From assembly GCA_003669575.1 (NCBI GenBank), contig QWOR01000022.1, positions 1 through 5,122 of the forward strand: DNA of 5,122 nucleotides. Direction: 5' to 3'. The stretch's first letter is position 1, and each line of letters starts with the position of its first letter. The DNA comes from Planctomycetota bacterium (GTDB lineage Bacteria; Planctomycetota; Planctomycetia; Planctomycetales; Planctomycetaceae). The position numbers and the translations under genes were made by a program. This document shows, in pieces, positions 1 through 5,122 of the stretch. The notes beneath the pieces are model-generated. The model searched no databases and was not told where the DNA came from. It saw only the letters and a program-made list of their open reading frames with translations.

Positions 1-858
1 AACGTCCTCCGCGAATCCGGCATGCTGTCCCGCCGGCAGTCGGTTCAGTTCCCAGTGCGATTGAGCCATTGCAATCGCTGGCTTGGCCAGGTCGACGCTG
101 GTCACGTGCGTCGCCCCGCCCTGCCCCGCTGCCACTGAGAATCCTCCCGTATAAGCAAACAGGTTCAGCACGCGTTGCCCCGCTGCCAGTTCGCGAATCT
201 GCTTGCGGTTTTCTCGCTGATCGAGGAAGAAGCCGGTCTTTTGGCCCTTCACGATATCAGCAGTCCATTCGATGCCGTGTTCCTGGAAGCTGGCGATATT
301 CCCCGAGGGCAGCGATCCACAGAGCAGCGTCCCTGTTCCCCCACGATCGCGAGATCGGAGCCACACTCCCGCCAGTGATAACGTTTCGGCGAGATAACGG
401 CCAATCCCAGCTGCATTCCAGAATCCCGTTGGCCCCGCTCCGTCGAGCTGCATGACTGCGTATTGCCCATAGATATCGACGACCAGTCCGGGGGTGCTAT
501 CTCCCTCGCCATGCAGGAGTCGATAGCCAGTCGTGTCGGCTGTCAGGGAACGTTTGCGCCACTGTATCGCTCGTTCGATTCGCCGTCGGGCCCAGTCATC
601 GTTGAGCGGCTTTTCGTCGAGTTCACAGGCTCGGAACGCAATTGGACATTGAGGATCGTAAAACCCGCGAGCGACCTCGCGCCCCTGCTTGTTGTCCTGA
701 AGGATGGCCCACGAACCGCTGGGGGCCTGAGGCAGCGATCGCAGCCCTTCGGCGTAGACCCACGGGTGCCCCCGTTTGACCGTCCGGACCAGGTCACGCG
801 ACATTCGCAGAATCACGGGATCGCGCGATGACACCTTCAGCAGCGAATCATCGGCCAT
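1..858 (-). CDS. rlmI: RlmI-type class I SAM-dependent 23S rRNA (cytosine-C5) methyltransferase, 3' part cut by the window edge
   Basis: The 286 visible codons start at ATG 858-856 and run off the left edge without a stop. Residues 13-80 look like the N-terminal PUA-type RNA-binding domain of this family, with the HPWVY motif at 31-35. A linker motif follows at 112-130 (YRLLHGEGD, then TPGLVVDIY). Residues 204-218 hold the family signature KGQKTGFFLDQRENR. SAM-binding motif I is NLFAYTGGFSV (232-242), and the acidic residue of motif II lies in VTSVDLAKPA (252-261). Members are usually about 390-400 residues long, so roughly the last 110, with the catalytic cysteine region, lie outside the window. 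The E. coli enzyme makes m5C1962 in 23S rRNA; the same position here is inferred. The start has a weak AAGG 11 nt upstream. It is the last visible gene of the minus-strand cluster, 52 bp after the GNAT gene. Another rRNA target within the RlmI/RlmK superfamily remains possible. Confidence 0.92.
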   Translation of the reverse strand, partial: MADDSLLKVSSRDPVILRMSRDLVRTVKRGHPWVYAEGLRSLPQAPSGSWAILQDNKQGREVARGFYDPQCPIAFRACELDEKPLNDDWARRRIERAIQWRKRSLTADTTGYRLLHGEGDSTPGLVVDIYGQYAVMQLDGAGPTGFWNAAGIGRYLAETLSLAGVWLRSRDRGGTGTLLCGSLPSGNIASFQEHGIEWTADIVKGQKTGFFLDQRENRKQIRELAAGQRVLNLFAYTGGFSVAAGQGGATHVTSVDLAKPAIAMAQSHWELNRLPAGQHAGFAEDV

Positions 859-910
859 GTGACGGAATGCCTTGTGAAATGTCGTGACACGAGTGGCAGC
901 TGATTGGGGA

Positions 911-1375
911 TCAGTGCTCGTCACGGGTCAGCAGGAACAGGGCCTTCTTCTCGCCCGGCAGCGTAAAGTCAAATCCACAGCTGCGAAAGAAGTCGTCGGT
1001 GCTGGTAATCGCCATGACTTCGAAGATGTTTTGACGCCGCGCCAGATCGACACAAGCGAGTGTCAGCCGTTTGCCGATTCCCTGGCCGCGATGCTCCGAC
1101 GAGACGCACAGGCTGCGAATCTCGGCCAGTTTACGTGAGTAGATTTCCAGTGCCACGAATCCGACGACTTCCCCATCCACGATCGCCACAAAGCCGGTGG
1201 GGATCAATCCCTCCAGCTCATCGAGAGTACGCGGCAACAGTCGCCCTGCATCGACGAACGGCTGGATGAACTCATAAATGTCATCCAGATCAGACACCGT
1301 GCTGGGACGCACTTCCGCAGCGCATGAGGAACTGGTGTTTGGTGAGGAGTCGGGAGGGATCTCAGGTTTCGACAT
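911..1375 (-). CDS. GNAT-family N-acetyltransferase, ArgA-like (possible stand-alone N-acetylglutamate synthase)
   Basis: A complete 154-residue protein from ATG 1375-1373 to TGA 913-911. After a Ser/Pro-rich, probably disordered N-terminal tail (1-20), one GNAT fold spans about residues 21-150. The acetyl-CoA pyrophosphate-binding loop is RGQGIG at 96-101, which fits the R/Q-x-x-G-x-G/A rule. It follows the beta-4 strand segment AEIRSLCV (84-91). The segments LLPRTLDEL (46-54), EIRSL and FFRSCGF (129-135) match my knowledge of short single-domain ArgA-like proteins, which lack the amino-acid-kinase domain of classical ArgA. In that case it would transfer acetyl from acetyl-CoA to glutamate, the first step of arginine synthesis. 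No other arg gene is nearby, so the substrate is an inference and 'GNAT acetyltransferase' is the safe name. The start has no clear Shine-Dalgarno sequence. It lies between the GroES-like gene (88 bp upstream) and rlmI (52 bp downstream), all on the same strand. Confidence 0.88.
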   Translation of the reverse strand: MSKPEIPPDSSPNTSSSCAAEVRPSTVSDLDDIYEFIQPFVDAGRLLPRTLDELEGLIPTGFVAIVDGEVVGFVALEIYSRKLAEIRSLCVSSEHRGQGIGKRLTLACVDLARRQNIFEVMAITSTDDFFRSCGFDFTLPGEKKALFLLTRDEH

Positions 1376-1463
1376 CTCGGCGATGGGCTCAGACGGTTAA
1401 GAGGTTCGGCTCAAGGGATGGAACACAGGGCTTTGCACAGGCATTCGAAGGCGGGACGTAGAC

Positions 1464-1823
1464 CTAGAACTCTTCGTTCGGAGTTTCGTCGGTGCCCTCT
1501 TTGTCGGCAGGTGGGCGCTTCGCTCTGGGTTTGGGAGCCTTACGAAACACAGCCACGATGTCTTCGATCGGGACGACATAGAGGACATTGCCCGGCTCGA
1601 GATCGACAGGGATCGCCTGTTTGGGGTTGAACAGAACCTTGTCGTACTTGCGGACGGGGAAGTCTTCTTTGTTCTGAACTTCCAGACTGATCTCAACGAC
1701 CCGACCAGTGATGGTCGGGATTTCAGTGCTGTCTGGCAGCACGATCCCGCCCTTGGTCTTCTGGCGTCCCTCGTCCTTGCGAATCAGAATGCGTGGGCCC
1801 AGGGGCTCGACAGAGTCACTCAC
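1464..1823 (-). CDS. groES: Divergent GroES-like co-chaperonin (Cpn10 family), stand-alone
   Basis: From GTG 1823-1821 to TAG 1466-1464 this encodes 119 residues. Residues 5-93 follow the Cpn10 pattern: VEPLGPRILIRKDE at the N-terminus, then a mobile loop with GGIVLP (25-30) that keeps the Ile-Val-Leu tripeptide used by GroES to bind GroEL. YDKVLFNP and the closing strand IEDIVAVF follow. It differs from typical GroES (about 95-100 residues) by a charged, Pro/Lys/Glu-rich tail of about 26 residues ending in NEEF. No groEL lies next to it. The known family role is to cap the GroEL folding chamber in the cytoplasm; an auxiliary or specialised co-chaperonin is inferred. The frame stays open to another GTG at 1868, adding 15 residues, but only the 1823 start has a good ribosome-binding site, and it places the family N-terminus correctly. 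It is the first gene after the promoter at 1918-1947. No CIRCE element was seen. Confidence 0.83.
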   Translation of the reverse strand: MSDSVEPLGPRILIRKDEGRQKTKGGIVLPDSTEIPTITGRVVEISLEVQNKEDFPVRKYDKVLFNPKQAIPVDLEPGNVLYVVPIEDIVAVFRKAPKPRAKRPPADKEGTDETPNEEF

Positions 1824-1830
1824 GGTCGTT

Positions 1831-1836
1831 CTTCCC
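1831..1836 (-). promoter_or_regulatory. Shine-Dalgarno-like site deciding the GroES-like start
   Basis: On the minus strand the sequence reads GGGAAG, then 7 nt, then GTG at 1823. The alternative GTG at 1868 has no purine-rich sequence at a suitable distance. This favours the 119-residue product. Confidence 0.55.
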
Positions 1837-1917
1837 GGTTCGGGAGCCAGAATCAAAAGATGCAGCACAACATGCAGAATTCAAGCGGATCCGTAAACCC
1901 AGCCCGAAGTTACTGAG

Positions 1918-1947
1918 ATTATAGGCAGACGAATTCCAGGCTGTCAT
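1918..1947 (-). promoter_or_regulatory. Sigma-70-type promoter for the GroES-like / GNAT / rlmI cluster
   Basis: On the minus strand the -35 hexamer is ATGACA (1947-1942), five of six matches to TTGACA. After an 18-bp spacer comes a perfect TATAAT at 1923-1918. Transcription would start near 1911, leaving a leader of about 88 nt before the GTG at 1823. This is the best promoter match in the window and reads directly into the minus-strand genes. No HrcA-type CIRCE repeat overlaps it, so classical heat-shock control is not indicated. Confidence 0.7.
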
Positions 1948-1974
1948 CGCCTGTTCCTGTCCGTGACGAGGAAA

Positions 1975-2049
1975 TCACGCTGCATCGTGCAATGGACGCA
2001 GAATAGGATTAACAAACAACTTGTGGCGAAACTGCCGCATGCAGCGTGA
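1975..2049. repeat. 11-bp perfect inverted repeat flanking 53 bp
   Basis: TCACGCTGCAT at 1975-1985 is the exact reverse complement of ATGCAGCGTGA at 2039-2049. The arms lie just upstream of the minus-strand promoter. They could be paired binding sites for a protein that loops DNA, or the base of a long RNA hairpin. A match of this length by chance is unlikely, though not excluded, in about 700 bp. Confidence 0.55.
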
Positions 2050-2059
2050 CAGTTGTCAC
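2046..2059. promoter_or_regulatory. 14-bp operator-like palindrome GTGACA-GT-TGTCAC
   Basis: Two perfect 6-bp arms (2046-2051 and 2054-2059) are separated by 2 bp, the form of a site for a dimeric helix-turn-helix regulator. It overlaps the right arm of the 11-bp inverted repeat and lies about 100 bp upstream of the minus-strand -35 box. The cognate regulator is unknown. Confidence 0.4.
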
Positions 2060-2081
2060 TCGTCAGGACTACGGTCCATTG

Positions 2082-2253
2082 GATAGAGGCGCCCTAATCG
2101 CGGGTTTCCGATCTCTATCAGTCGCTGGGCGCATATCGAAAAAGACCCCACCGACGGTCATCTGATGGCGTAATGGCAAATCAACGTCTCGGGGCAAGAT
2201 CCATCAAGAGACGGAGGACTCCGTTCCTCCGCACCTGAGGACTGCGTCCGTGC
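2082..2253. other. Cluster of potential RNA hairpins (possible structured non-coding element)
   Basis: Three perfect stems were found by eye. GATAGAG 2082-2088 pairs with CTCTATC 2113-2119 and encloses a smaller GCCC/GGGT stem (2091-2094 with 2102-2105). CGGAGGA 2212-2218 pairs with TCCTCCG 2225-2231 around a 6-nt loop. GGAC 2239-2242 pairs with GTCC 2246-2249, extended by GCAC 2231-2234 with GTGC 2250-2253 across a bulge. None is followed by a T-run, so they are not intrinsic terminators. No known RNA family was recognised and the strand is undetermined. Confidence 0.3.
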
Positions 2254-2543
2254 AACTCCGTAGACGGTTGTTGGACAGTCGCGTTTTAGCGGTGATCAAA
2301 ATAAGAAAACCCCTGGAGAGTGATACCAACGCCTAAGGGCCGCATTTGGGGTCAAGGTTGCAGTAAGGGTCAGGCTGCTTACGTGACGGCAACTGGCTGA
2401 TTCGGGGCGTTGGCTTTCGTTCTCTCCAAGGGTTTCAGGGTCAGACACTGAAAATGAAATGCACCTGTCATGCCAAAGCAGAAGATTTTTATTCGGCGCG
2501 TCATGATGCAAGTTTTTACTGGTTTTTTCGGTGATCGTCGAAA

Positions 2544-2562
2544 AGTTTGTTTCAGTTTGTTT
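2544..2562 (+). repeat. Two tandem AGTTTGTTT repeats spaced 10 bp
   Basis: The 9-bp sequence AGTTTGTTT occurs at 2544-2552 and again at 2554-2562, one helical turn apart. The second copy runs into TTGACG (2561-2566), a possible -35 element. Direct repeats on one DNA face next to a -35 box are typical of activator sites such as those of OmpR/PhoB-type regulators. The cognate protein is unknown. Confidence 0.4.
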
Positions 2563-2571
2563 GACGAATCG

Positions 2572-2610
2572 GCGCTGAGCGCGTAGTGTGGAATCGTTGC
2601 TCGGCGCTCA
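2572..2610. repeat. GCGCT-G-AGCGC palindrome with a repeated downstream arm
   Basis: GCGCT 2572-2576 and AGCGC 2578-2582 form an 11-bp palindrome with one central base. TCGGCGCT occurs directly at 2569-2576 and 2601-2608, and TGAGCGC 2576-2582 is inverted as GCGCTCA at 2604-2610. The set lies just before the start codon at 2640, where a repressor site or leader hairpin could sit. Confidence 0.4.
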
Positions 2611-2639
2611 AAGTTGTGTACGGGAGTTCAGTAGAACGA

Positions 2640-5122
2640 GTGAAAAACTCATCCACCACGCTCGCGATTTTCACTTCCACAGCAGTCTTCTACTGCATTG
2701 TGGTCTTGTGGTACGTAGCGACAAGCCATGATGCGGGTTTGCGTTGTCTCCCCGCCAACGGCTCGAGCGCAGATACGATTGTGGATGCCCGTGGAGCTGA
2801 GATCCGAGTGAGCCCCGTCGCGGGTGAAGATGTGGCCTTGCGTGCCGGACCCTCAGTCGGCGATGGGGACATGATCCTGCCTCGACCGGGAGACTTGCTC
2901 GTCGAATTTTACGGACGACCGATTCGTTCGTTCGTCGATTTTTCCTGGGCTCATACTGCTCTACGCAATGCCAGGATTGAATCGGGCGGCGTAATGGGAA
3001 ACGAGCAGGTGATTGGCCGCCTGAGCGAGCTGTTGCCTCGTACGTCCCGCCTGAATCTGATCGAGTTTCCTGATTCCACTCGCTACGTCAAGATTCGCTT
3101 TCGCCGCGAGGGAGCCGATAAGGTCGAGCAAGGCTGGCTCAAGCTGAGGAAATACTCCTCTGTACGTGTCGGAGTCACGCTGCTGTGGTTCATCCTGCAG
3201 CTGGCAATCACGCTCGTCAGTGTTCTTGCGGCGTGGCAGCGGCCGTTTGACAAGTCGTTGCGTCTGTTCTGCTACCTCGGCGGTGTGACACTGGTCGCTT
3301 TCGTCGGAGGTGATCACTGGTGGGTCATTTCGAGCAGTCTGCCGCTCCTGATTCCGTTTACCGTGGCTGCGATTCTGCTGCCTGCGATTCTGCTGCATTT
3401 CTTCCTGACGTATCCGGTACCGAAGCCGTGGTTTACGCGTTCCCCTCAAATCTCTCTGGTCGCGATTTACCTGATTCCGGCGATGATGGCCTGCGGGACA
3501 GTCGTGATGATTCTGGCCAGTTTGTGGCTTTCGCGATCATGGGGTGAGGGGCCATTTGCTCTCGCATTGGAGCAGACTCTCTCTCGCGGCTCGCTCGTGC
3601 TGATGAATCTGCTTCAGACCGTTATCCTCAGCTATCTGACTGTCTCATCGCTTTATTTTGCCGCGAGTCTCCTGGCGATGGCGGAAAGCCTGGTCCGTGC
3701 TCGCAGCCTGGTTGAGCGTCAGCAGGTGCAGTCGATCCTGTGGGCCGGTATGGCAGCGTCGGTTCCCGTCTGTTACGCGATGTATCTGGCCCTGTTCAAT
3801 CCCGAGCGTTTCGCGTTGGGGTCCTCGCAGGGACCAATGTTCCTGGCCAGTCTGTCGTTCATGCTGGCGTATGCCATCGGGATTGCTCGATTCAAACTGT
3901 TGCTGATCGACCAGGTCCTCAGCCGCGGTATGTGGTATTTCGTGTTAAGTGCGGGACTGGGCATCTTTTTCAGTGCCATTGTCGGAGTGGGGTCGATCGT
4001 CCTGCACAGCCAGAACGCCTCACTGTTTGGCCAGCCGGTGCCGATGGTCGTGGTGCTGATGCTGGTTGTCTACGTGCTGCTCTGGTTGAAAGACCAGCTC
4101 CAACGTTCGATCGACCGTGAATATTTCAGTGAGAAATACCAGCTCGACCGGGCTTTGCTGCGCATGAATCGTGCGGTCTCCAATCTGTGGGAGCGGGACG
4201 CGGTCGCAGGCAACCTGCTCGGGTCGTGCTGCGAAGTCTTGCGCGTGGAACAGGCGGCTCTTTATCTGTGGATGCCCGATCATAGTCGTTTCGTGTTGGT
4301 TGCAGCTGTGGGCTGGCCCGAGGTGCCTGCTGCTGTTCCCGGTAGCGTTGACCAGTTGAAGTTGTTGGGACCCGGGTCCTCAATTCAGAGAGTGCCCAGT
4401 GGCGACTCAGGCGAGCAGATCCTGGTGCGCTCAATGAATGCTGAATTGATTACCGGGCTGGAAGTCGATGGTGAAGTGGGCGGTATCGTTGCTCTGGGTT
4501 CCAAGCCCAGTGGCGCGGCGTTTACGGCGGAAGACGTGGCATTCCTGACCGCGATGGGACGAATCACGGGCGTTGCACTGCACTGTGCGAAGGTCCACGA
4601 AGATGTGTCTCGACTGAACGATGACCTGCAGCGCAAGACCGAAAAAATCGACGATCAGGAGCGTCGGATTTCGATGCTGCAGAGCATGGTCGACAGCCTG
4701 AGCGTCCCGCACCGAGCATTGGGGACCGGGCTTTCGGATCTCCAGCGTTCCGCGATCAAGGGGAACGGTCCCGCGATCACGCAGGTGCTGGAGTCTGTGA
4801 AGAAGATCGCAATCAGCGAGGCCAGCGTGCTGGTCCGCGGAGAAAGTGGTACTGGCAAGGAACTGCTCGCGCGGACGATCCACGAGAACAGCTCGCGAAA
4901 GAATGGTCCCCTGGTCGCTGTCCACTGTGCCGCCCTCTCCTCGCAGCTTTTGGAGAGTGAGCTGTTCGGTCATGTAAAGGGGGCCTTCACCGATGCCCGC
5001 GAAGACAAGCAGGGTCGCTTTGCGATGGCCAGCGGCGGAACGCTGTTTCTCGACGAAATCGGTGATATCTCGCTCGAGGTCCAGATCAAGCTCTTGCGAG
5101 TGTTGCAGGAGCGGACCTTCGA
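2640..5122 (+). CDS. Multi-pass membrane sigma-54-dependent transcriptional activator (PDZ-like, GAF, AAA+), 3' end cut
   Basis: The 827 visible codons run from GTG 2640 off the right edge. A membrane anchor (about residues 8-27) precedes an extracytoplasmic segment (28-172) with a PDZ-like core, PGDLLVEFYGRPIRSFVDF (83-101). About nine more helices follow: 176-198, 208-224, 235-257, 271-297, 319-347, 364-387, 399-422, 431-456 and 467-483. After DREYFSEKYQLDRALLRMN (492-510) come a GAF-like domain (about 505-650) and a coiled coil (651-688). The sigma-54 AAA+ domain has Walker A GESGTGK (734-740), GAFTDA (781-786) and Walker B GTLFLDEIGD (800-809). Such ATPases remodel sigma-54 RNA polymerase so that it can open promoters. 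The rest of AAA+ and the expected DNA-binding domain are outside the window. Sensing through the membrane part is inferred. The start has GGGAG 13 nt upstream; GTG 2616 and 2586 are in-frame alternatives without a Shine-Dalgarno sequence, and a stop at 2562-2564 closes the frame. A perfect 15-bp duplication lies in helix 4. Confidence 0.9.
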   Translation, partial: MKNSSTTLAIFTSTAVFYCIVVLWYVATSHDAGLRCLPANGSSADTIVDARGAEIRVSPVAGEDVALRAGPSVGDGDMILPRPGDLLVEFYGRPIRSFVDFSWAHTALRNARIESGGVMGNEQVIGRLSELLPRTSRLNLIEFPDSTRYVKIRFRREGADKVEQGWLKLRKYSSVRVGVTLLWFILQLAITLVSVLAAWQRPFDKSLRLFCYLGGVTLVAFVGGDHWWVISSSLPLLIPFTVAAILLPAILLHFFLTYPVPKPWFTRSPQISLVAIYLIPAMMACGTVVMILASLWLSRSWGEGPFALALEQTLSRGSLVLMNLLQTVILSYLTVSSLYFAASLLAMAESLVRARSLVERQQVQSILWAGMAASVPVCYAMYLALFNPERFALGSSQGPMFLASLSFMLAYAIGIARFKLLLIDQVLSRGMWYFVLSAGLGIFFSAIVGVGSIVLHSQNASLFGQPVPMVVVLMLVVYVLLWLKDQLQRSIDREYFSEKYQLDRALLRMNRAVSNLWERDAVAGNLLGSCCEVLRVEQAALYLWMPDHSRFVLVAAVGWPEVPAAVPGSVDQLKLLGPGSSIQRVPSGDSGEQILVRSMNAELITGLEVDGEVGGIVALGSKPSGAAFTAEDVAFLTAMGRITGVALHCAKVHEDVSRLNDDLQRKTEKIDDQERRISMLQSMVDSLSVPHRALGTGLSDLQRSAIKGNGPAITQVLESVKKIAISEASVLVRGESGTGKELLARTIHENSSRKNGPLVAVHCAALSSQLLESELFGHVKGAFTDAREDKQGRFAMASGGTLFLDEIGDISLEVQIKLLRVLQERTF
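3367..3396 (+). repeat. Perfect 15-bp tandem duplication inside the activator gene
   Basis: CTGCGATTCTGCTGC occurs twice with no gap (3367-3381 and 3382-3396). It is in frame and gives AAILL followed by PAILL (residues 243-252) within the fourth predicted membrane helix. The exact identity, including third codon positions, suggests fairly recent replication slippage adding five residues. Confidence 0.85.

Larger units (their letters stand above)
1924..2639. other. Long divergent intergenic region without a supported gene
   Basis: About 700 bp separate the minus-strand promoter from the plus-strand sigma-54 activator gene. Open frames here are short, lack convincing ribosome-binding sites and show no family resemblance. 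The region contains several inverted and direct repeats, listed separately, plus T-rich DNA from about 2486 to 2562. It most likely carries control sites for one or both flanking units. A non-coding RNA between about 2080 and 2280 is possible but has no clear promoter or terminator. Confidence 0.75.

Noticed and set aside
69..831. Plus- and minus-strand open frames overlapping the rlmI region
   Set aside because: They are shadows of the minus-strand methyltransferase frame, whose motifs are clear; the alternative translations show no family pattern and are Arg/Pro/Ser-rich as expected of out-of-frame GC-rich DNA.
1824..1868. Longer GroES-like product from GTG 1868
   Set aside because: The 15 extra residues (LHLLILAPEPGRTT and the start) precede the normal Cpn10 N-terminus and this start lacks a Shine-Dalgarno sequence, while GTG 1823 has GGGAAG 7 nt upstream.
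2024..2040. Possible sigma-54 promoter TGGC-N8-CCGC
   Set aside because: The GG/GC spacing fits but the -12 element lacks the TTGC pattern and the site is about 600 bp from the plus-strand gene; too weak to annotate.
1869..2060. CIRCE (HrcA) heat-shock operator
   Set aside because: The TTAGCACTC / GAGTGCTAA arms are absent near the GroES-like promoter.
2173..2238. Short plus-strand frame of 21 codons (MANQRLGARSIKRRRTPFLRT)
   Set aside because: It is basic and tidy but has no ribosome-binding site or promoter and lies in the hairpin-rich segment; chance is the simpler explanation.
2212..2253. Intrinsic terminator
   Set aside because: The hairpins have no following T-run on either strand, and no gene ends nearby because the flanking genes diverge.
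2296..2511. 71-codon minus-strand open frame in the intergenic region
   Set aside because: It would start at TTG without a Shine-Dalgarno sequence, has no recognisable domain, and overlaps other short frames equally well.
2454..2534. 26-codon plus-strand frame starting MKCTCHAKAEDF
   Set aside because: The only purine-rich sequence is too far upstream and there is no family match; the segment is better explained as T-rich upstream DNA.
4395..4515. CCCAGTGGCG occurring twice (4395-4404 and 4506-4515)
   Set aside because: Both copies are in the same frame and encode Pro-Ser-Gly in the GAF-like region; most likely a coding coincidence.

Overview
The window looks like chromosomal DNA of moderately high GC from a free-living bacterium. 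The protein families fit a member of the Planctomycetota best: a divergent stand-alone GroES-like protein, a stand-alone ArgA-like GNAT enzyme, and a large membrane-bound sigma-54 activator. This assignment rests on the general look of the genes, not on a marker gene, and is tentative. No tRNA, rRNA, insertion sequence, phage gene or CRISPR array was seen.

There are four genes in two divergent units. The left unit is on the minus strand and reads from about 1911 down to the left edge. A strong sigma-70-type promoter (1918-1947) leads into a GroES-like co-chaperonin gene (1464-1823), then an ArgA-like GNAT acetyltransferase gene (911-1375), then an RlmI-type 23S rRNA methyltransferase gene (858 down to 1, cut by the window edge). 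The gaps of 88 and 52 bp hold no recognisable terminator, so the three genes may form one operon, although their functions share no obvious pathway.

The right unit is on the plus strand. It is one very large gene that starts at GTG 2640 and runs off the right edge. The 827 visible codons encode an N-terminal membrane anchor, a PDZ-like extracytoplasmic segment, about nine more membrane helices, a GAF-like domain, a coiled coil and the first part of a sigma-54-interacting AAA+ domain. This is a transmembrane bacterial enhancer-binding protein, inferred to couple an envelope or membrane signal directly to sigma-54-dependent transcription. It is the most interesting item in the window. Its AAA+ domain carries GAFTDA where GAFTGA is usual, and one membrane helix contains a perfect 15-bp in-frame tandem duplication.

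Between the two units lies a long non-coding stretch (1924-2639) with an unusual number of inverted and direct repeats: an 11-bp inverted repeat flanking 53 bp, a 14-bp operator-like palindrome, a run of potential RNA hairpins at 2082-2253, and repeats with 10-bp spacing directly upstream of the sigma-54 activator gene. It is probably the shared control region of both units; a small RNA in it is possible but unproven.
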